A DNA stretch of 10,069 nucleotides, from contig JAUVPY010000047.1 of NCBI GenBank assembly GCA_030598425.1, positions 1 to 10,069 on the forward strand. Reading direction: 5' to 3'. Position 1 is the stretch's first letter. Each line of letters opens with the position of its first letter. The DNA is from Anaerolineae bacterium. Lineage in GTDB: Bacteria; Chloroflexota; Anaerolineae; 4572-78; NAK82. Made by a program: the position numbers and the translations under genes. Of this stretch, positions 6,111-10,069 are shown piece by piece. The notes under the pieces are model-generated. The model did no database searches, was not told the origin of the DNA, and saw nothing but the letters and a program-made list of their open reading frames with translations.

Positions 6111-7199
6111 TTATTCGAAATCCAGTTTTTTGTGGCGCATGGCAACACTTTCCACCAGGCCCAAGGATATGAGGAAGGTCCAGAGGGAGCTACCGCCGTA
6201 GCTTACAAAGGGGAGGGGGAGGCCCGTCACTGGCAGCACACCCAGGTTGACACCAATGTTGACCGCCGTTTGTAAGAAGATAATGATCGCGACGCCCACA
6301 CAGATTAGACGGCCAAAAGGATCCTGGGCTATGGCTGCCACCCGCAGAATCCGCCACAGAAGGATAGTGAACAACGCAAATAGAACGATTGCACCTAACA
6401 AGCCTAACTCTTCACCGATTACAGAGAAGATGAAGTCGGTATGACGAACACGCAGGAAGTGAAGCTGACTTTGCGTTCCATTGCCGAAGCCCTTGCCTAA
6501 CCAGCCGCCGGATCCGATGCTGATAAGCGCCTGTTGGACGTTGTAGTAGGCGTCCGGATTGGCTTGGGGATCGATAAAAAGTAGAATGCGCTGACGCATA
6601 TAGTCCTGCAAAGTGAGCCATACGACGGGGCTGGCAACTACGCCAGCCAGAGCTAGCACTCCAAGGTGCAATACTCGCACGCCGGCCATCAACACCATGG
6701 CCAACCAGATAAGGCCCAGCATCAGGGCTGTGCTCAGATCTGGCTGTAAATAGATCAAAATCACTGGAATGAGTATGTAGCCCAGCGACAGTAGCACGTG
6801 GCGCAGTTGGCCCATCTCACCGTCGCGGTCGGCCAACAACTTTGCCAGGCCAATAATAACAACGATCTTGGCCAGTTCTGAGGGCTGTATGGCTCTGGCG
6901 CCTATCCAGCGTTGGACGCCTTGTGTGATTCCCCCGACGACGAAGACGACGATGAGCAATACGATCGTGAGAATGTACAGGGGGCGATGTAGATTCTCGT
7001 AGAAGCGATAGTCGAAGGCAGCGACCACCAGCAGGATAATCAGCCCTGACCCGGCGAACAGGGCTTGCCGTCGCCAGTAATCGGCAAGGTCCTGAGTACC
7101 TCGAGTGGCACTGCTGATCATCGCGATGCCGTAGACGATCAGCAAAATCACTGCACCCAGCAATATCCAGTCGAAACTGCGCCAGAGGCGTCGCGTCAT
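6111..7199 (-). CDS. rodA: Peptidoglycan glycosyltransferase RodA (SEDS family)
   Basis: RodA polymerises glycan strands from lipid II in the membrane during cell elongation, working with PBP2. The 362-residue protein is a typical multispan SEDS protein. It has R97-W98 and QPSELAK (105-111) in the first conserved region, IGSGGWLGKGFGNGTQ (228-243), then the catalytic-region aspartate D255 in RHTDFIF with E263-E264, and PFVSYGGSS (330-338) near the end. FtsW is a paralogue with the same motifs. RodA is preferred because the gene shares a cluster with a PBP2-type transpeptidase. The ATG lies 8 nt after the minE stop, and GAGAGG at the end of minE is its likely ribosome-binding site, so the two are translationally close. 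It is the last gene of the apparent operon. Confidence 0.92.
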   Translation of the reverse strand: MTRRLWRSFDWILLGAVILLIVYGIAMISSATRGTQDLADYWRRQALFAGSGLIILLVVAAFDYRFYENLHRPLYILTIVLLIVVFVVGGITQGVQRWIGARAIQPSELAKIVVIIGLAKLLADRDGEMGQLRHVLLSLGYILIPVILIYLQPDLSTALMLGLIWLAMVLMAGVRVLHLGVLALAGVVASPVVWLTLQDYMRQRILLFIDPQANPDAYYNVQQALISIGSGGWLGKGFGNGTQSQLHFLRVRHTDFIFSVIGEELGLLGAIVLFALFTILLWRILRVAAIAQDPFGRLICVGVAIIIFLQTAVNIGVNLGVLPVTGLPLPFVSYGGSSLWTFLISLGLVESVAMRHKKLDFE

Positions 7200-7207
7200 C
7201 CTGCGTG

Positions 7208-7471
7208 TTACCTCTCAGTCCGCGCGCCAATGACGGGGATATCGGCTGTCAGTCGACTCTGTCGCTTACTCTGTGTAAAAGTCACCTCCATGTTCTCTTC
7301 GTCTATCTCGACGTATTTCGAGATGACGGAGATCAACTCATCCTTCAGTGTTTGCAGAAGGTGGGGCGACATATTGACCCGGTCCTGAACTAACACCAAT
7401 TGCAGGCGGTTCTTTGCAATCTCGCGGCTTGTGGGTTCCCGTCGACCGAAGAGGGCGTTTAGCCAGCTCAT
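7208..7471 (-). CDS. minE: Cell division topological specificity factor MinE
   Basis: MinE stimulates the MinD ATPase, releases it from the membrane, and thereby restricts MinC inhibition to the poles. The 87-residue product has the N-terminal amphipathic/anti-MinCD segment (MSWLNALFGRR), the helix AKNRLQLVLVQDR, and the conserved topological domain MSPHLLQTLKDELISVISKY followed by VEID and the beta strand MEVTFTQ. The ATG at 7471 is chosen over an in-frame TTG at 7477 because AGGAG (7478-7482) is 6 nt upstream of it. It follows minD by about 20 nt and precedes rodA by 8 nt. Length is typical. Confidence 0.95.
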   Translation of the reverse strand: MSWLNALFGRREPTSREIAKNRLQLVLVQDRVNMSPHLLQTLKDELISVISKYVEIDEENMEVTFTQSKRQSRLTADIPVIGARTER

Positions 7472-7492
7472 AGGCAACTCCTGTGTGAACTG

Positions 7493-8290
7493 TTATGGCC
7501 GTTGCATCAGCTGGCTGATGCGTTGTAGCCAAGAAGTTGGGGCCTCTAGTTCCATAAACGGAATGTCTTGCCCCAAGAGACGACCAGCGATGTTGCGAAA
7601 GGCCTGACCAGCTCGCGAGTTGTTCTCCATCACGGCCGGCACGCCTTGGTTGGTGGAGATGATGATGCTCTCGTCCTCGGGGACGACGCCCAGCAAGTCA
7701 ATCGCCAGCACATCAATGACGTCAGATGTATCCAGCATATCCCCCCGTTGTACCATATCAGGCCGCAGCCGGTTGACGATCAGACGAGCAGGGCCTTTTT
7801 CATTGGCTTCTACGAGGCCGATGATACGGTCAGCATCGCGCACCGCCGATACGTCCGGCGTAGTAATGATGAGTACCTGGTCCGCCGGGGCAACGGCGTT
7901 CTTGAAACCCTGTTCGATGCCGGCCGGCGAGTCAATCAGAATGTAGTCAAAATCCGGACGGAGTTGCTCACAGATCGTAACCATGTCTTCGGGGCTGACG
8001 GCGGTTTTGTCACGGCTCTGCGCGGCAGGGATTAGAAACAGTCCTTCCAGGCGTTTGTCTTTGATCATGGCCTGGCGCAGACGGCAAGCTCCTTCTACCA
8101 CGTGAACCAAGTCGTAGACGATGCGGTTCTCTAGCCCCATCACCACGTCCAGGTTACGCAGACCAATGTCAGAGTCAATGGCGACCACTTGTTTTCCTTG
8201 CATGGCCAAGGCGGCGCTCACGTTTGCAGCGGCTGTGGTTTTACCCACGCCTCCTTTGCCAGATGTGATGGTAATGACGATTCCACTCAT
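7493..8290 (-). CDS. minD: Septum site-determining ATPase MinD
   Basis: MinD is a ParA/MRP-type ATPase that dimerises with ATP, binds the membrane, recruits MinC and is cycled off by MinE. The 265-residue product has the deviant Walker A GKGGVGKTT (11-19, with both lysines), switch I DSDIGLRNLD (39-48), Walker B DYILIDSPAGIE (D120), and the C-terminal amphipathic membrane-targeting helix SWLQRISQLMQR. The ATG at 8290 overlaps the minC stop as ATGA and has GGGGGA 4 nt upstream, so coupled translation is likely. An in-frame ATG at 8302 lacks a ribosome-binding site and is rejected. It sits between minC and minE in the usual order. Confidence 0.97.
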   Translation of the reverse strand: MSGIVITITSGKGGVGKTTAAANVSAALAMQGKQVVAIDSDIGLRNLDVVMGLENRIVYDLVHVVEGACRLRQAMIKDKRLEGLFLIPAAQSRDKTAVSPEDMVTICEQLRPDFDYILIDSPAGIEQGFKNAVAPADQVLIITTPDVSAVRDADRIIGLVEANEKGPARLIVNRLRPDMVQRGDMLDTSDVIDVLAIDLLGVVPEDESIIISTNQGVPAVMENNSRAGQAFRNIAGRLLGQDIPFMELEAPTSWLQRISQLMQRP

Positions 8291-8985
8291 TTTGTCCCCC
8301 ATGGTTCGACCACGATCTGGTCATCCTGCACAGAAGCTACTTCCGGCCCAACTCCGCTCGAAAACTTCTGATCCAACTCGCTACCGGGTGAGCGGGCAAT
8401 ATGCCGACTGATGCGCAATTGCATCGGGGCCAATGCCAGGGCGCAGACGACGGCACCCTCATCGCCACTGGCCCCGGCGTGGACGATACCGCGCAGCCGG
8501 CCCCAAACTACCACGTCGCCGCCGGCGATAATCTCGGCACCGGGATTAACGTCACCGATGACCACCACGTGCCCGGGATGGTGAAGCGACTGGCCCGAGC
8601 GAAGGGTACGACGCACCAGCATTGCGCCGTTTTCGCCCGACGCGGCATGTCCATTCTCCTCGTCGCTTGGGCCGGTTGCCTGCGGAGACGCCAAGGTGGT
8701 TTCCAGACCCAGCGACATTGCCTGCTCAATGGTTGCGTCAGACTCGCTGATGACGGCCCACAGGCTCATTTCGTGCGTCTGGAGTAAGTCACCAACGTGC
8801 TTGAGTTGGGCTTCAGTCATAAGACGTGGACCAATGTGCAGTGCTACACGTCCTCCCTTAAAGAAAGAGGGGGTCTGTTCGAGGCGGGACACCAATTCAT
8901 CCTGCAAGCTATTCCAGTCCCCTGGACCGATGCGAATGACTAGCCCGTAGCTTGTTCCTTTAATGTCAATGCGCGTCTGGCTCAT
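8287..8985 (-). CDS. minC: Septum site-determining protein MinC
   Basis: MinC blocks FtsZ assembly away from mid-cell when brought to the membrane by MinD. The 232-residue product has a divergent N-terminal FtsZ-inhibiting domain (about 1-100), a low-complexity linker (about 101-122), then the characteristic right-handed beta-helix domain. That domain carries TLRSGQ, GHVVVIGDVNPGAEIIAGGD, VVVWGRLRGIVHAG and ALAPMQLRI. It ends with a 25-30-residue tail whose stop overlaps the minD start. The ATG at 8985 has only a weak GGATAAG in front of it, 26 nt after the PBP2 stop, so translation probably depends partly on upstream ribosomes. Confidence 0.95.
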   Translation of the reverse strand: MSQTRIDIKGTSYGLVIRIGPGDWNSLQDELVSRLEQTPSFFKGGRVALHIGPRLMTEAQLKHVGDLLQTHEMSLWAVISESDATIEQAMSLGLETTLASPQATGPSDEENGHAASGENGAMLVRRTLRSGQSLHHPGHVVVIGDVNPGAEIIAGGDVVVWGRLRGIVHAGASGDEGAVVCALALAPMQLRISRHIARSPGSELDQKFSSGVGPEVASVQDDQIVVEPWGTK

Positions 8986-9011
8986 CTTATCCAGTCTGAA
9001 GGTCTTGTCCT

Positions 9012-10069
9012 CTACTCCTGGGTCCTCATTTGGAATTCTACCATATACCGATACCCAATCTCGGCATCGAGGGTTAAGGGCGGCGTATGGGGGTACTCGT
9101 TTAACTCAAGCTGCCAGCGTCGCGCGCGCACAGGGTCGATGGCATTAAAATCAAACTGGCCGGTGGGCCCGCTGACGACCTGGGCTACGAGTTCGTCTTC
9201 AGCCAGAATGTTGATGGCAACCCCGGACATCGGGGCGTTATTTTCGCCGAGAACGAAGCCCGTCACAGATGCTCCTCCAGCACCCCAACTGTCGGTGCCC
9301 AGCAGCCTGGGAACGAAGCTCAGCTCCGTAGATGCTGTTTCCGCCGAAGTTGAGTCCGGTTCCTCCTCCTCTTCCTCAGGCTCCAGGCCAAAGTAGTAAC
9401 GCAGGATCTCGCCGGCAATGGGCACGGCAACTTTGGAGCCTTCGCCCCCTCCGTAAACAAAGACAACCACGGCGATTTCCGGATTGCGAGCTGGGGCATA
9501 GGCAGTGAACCAGGCGTGACTGGTGCGCACGCGACCGTCTCGGTCCAGGCAAGATGGATAGCTGTCACAGAACTCAGCGGTGCCGGTTTTGCCGGCGACA
9601 GGGATGCCTGGCACGTACAAATCCCTGGCGGTGCCCCAGCCTACAACGGCTTCCAACCCTAATTGAACCTGCGCCAAGTGCTCTGGGTCAATCGTGTCGA
9701 GCAAGTCTCTTATGACCTCTGGCTGGCTCGTCTCGATCACGTTGCCCTCAGCGTCGAGGATTTCCTGCGCCAGGTAGGGTTGATAAAGAAGCCCTCCGTT
9801 GGCCACGGCTGCGGTGGCGTTTAGCACTTGCAGTGGGGTAGCCAGAACGAAGCCTTGCCCGATTCCCATGTTGTAAGTATCGCCCGTGACCCACATCTCG
9901 GCATAGTTGAGTCGTTTCCATTTAGGCGTGGGCACCAGTCCGGCAGCCTCACCCGGTAGATCAATCTGACTGGGACTGCCCAATCCAAATAACTCCGAAT
10001 AATAGCCCAGTCGCTCCAGGCCCAACCCTTCAAAGCCAGTGGGCTCGTAGCCACCGGCAATCTGGTAGA
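9012..10069 (-). CDS. mrdA: Penicillin-binding protein 2 transpeptidase, C-terminal part, with extra domain
   Basis: PBP2 cross-links peptidoglycan outside the membrane with RodA. The window contains the C-terminal 351 codons; the frame is open to the right edge, and the active-site SxxK and SxN motifs must lie beyond it. YQIAGGYEPTGFE near the edge and SPSQIDLPGEAAGLVP are class-B PBP sequence, and the KTG motif (VAGKTGTAEF; KTG at 9582-9590) is intact. After GEILRYYFGL the protein continues through a glutamate tract (EPEEEEEEPD) and a Ser/Thr-rich linker into about 90 residues. Part of these, from VTGFVLGENNAPMSGVAI to GPTGQFDFNAI, resemble the beta-sandwich carboxypeptidase-regulatory-like repeat. 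This extension is unusual. The symbol is assigned from the neighbouring rodA; another class-B PBP is possible. Confidence 0.9.
   Translation of the reverse strand, partial: YQIAGGYEPTGFEGLGLERLGYYSELFGLGSPSQIDLPGEAAGLVPTPKWKRLNYAEMWVTGDTYNMGIGQGFVLATPLQVLNATAAVANGGLLYQPYLAQEILDAEGNVIETSQPEVIRDLLDTIDPEHLAQVQLGLEAVVGWGTARDLYVPGIPVAGKTGTAEFCDSYPSCLDRDGRVRTSHAWFTAYAPARNPEIAVVVFVYGGGEGSKVAVPIAGEILRYYFGLEPEEEEEEPDSTSAETASTELSFVPRLLGTDSWGAGGASVTGFVLGENNAPMSGVAINILAEDELVAQVVSGPTGQFDFNAIDPVRARRWQLELNEYPHTPPLTLDAEIGYRYMVEFQMRTQE

Noticed and set aside
7472..7477. TTG start for minE two codons upstream
   Set aside because: AGGAG touches this TTG, leaving no spacer, but is ideally 6 nt from the ATG at 7471.
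8291..8302. Longer minD start at the ATG ending at 8302
   Set aside because: It has no ribosome-binding site and overlaps minC more deeply, whereas the ATG at 8290 has GGGGGA and the ATGA overlap.

Overview
The window is about 10 kb of ordinary chromosomal housekeeping DNA. It is most consistent with a Chloroflexota-like (Anaerolineae-type) bacterium. That placement is inference with moderate confidence. It rests on the order PBP2-minC-minD-minE-rodA, on a Gram-positive-type GAAC-N4-GTTC LexA box in front of recA, and on general protein style. No phage, IS transposase, CRISPR array, rRNA or tRNA was recognised.

Layout, left to right. Positions 1-2461 (minus strand) hold mutS, cut at its 3' end by the window edge. 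It has its own good sigma-70-type promoter in the divergent intergenic region 2462-2755. Positions 2756-4384 (plus) encode a polytopic membrane protein fused to a spermidine-synthase-like Rossmann domain, with an in-frame 18-bp tandem repeat near its end. Positions 4385-4642 are a convergent intergenic region holding a long imperfect inverted repeat (4426-4498). Positions 4643-5740 (minus) hold recA. Positions 5741-6110 hold a consensus recA promoter, a LexA-type operator, and two related palindromic repeat elements flanking that promoter. Positions 6111-10069 (minus) hold a tightly packed cell-shape and division cluster, transcribed in the order PBP2 (partial), minC, minD, minE, rodA.

How the genes work together. 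PBP2 (transpeptidase) and RodA (glycosyltransferase) form the elongasome core, and MinC/MinD/MinE position the division site between them in the same apparent operon. minC and minD overlap by ATGA, and minE and rodA are 8 nt apart. RecA and MutS are the recombination and mismatch-repair functions. recA looks SOS-regulated: its LexA-type box lies just downstream of the -10, and a weaker second box lies inside the promoter spacer.

No wholly new system is evident. The points most worth a second look are the paired palindromic elements around the recA promoter (one inside the recA leader), a glutamate-linked peptidase-regulatory-like domain appended to PBP2, the DDASIV tandem repeat, and the uneven codon use along recA.
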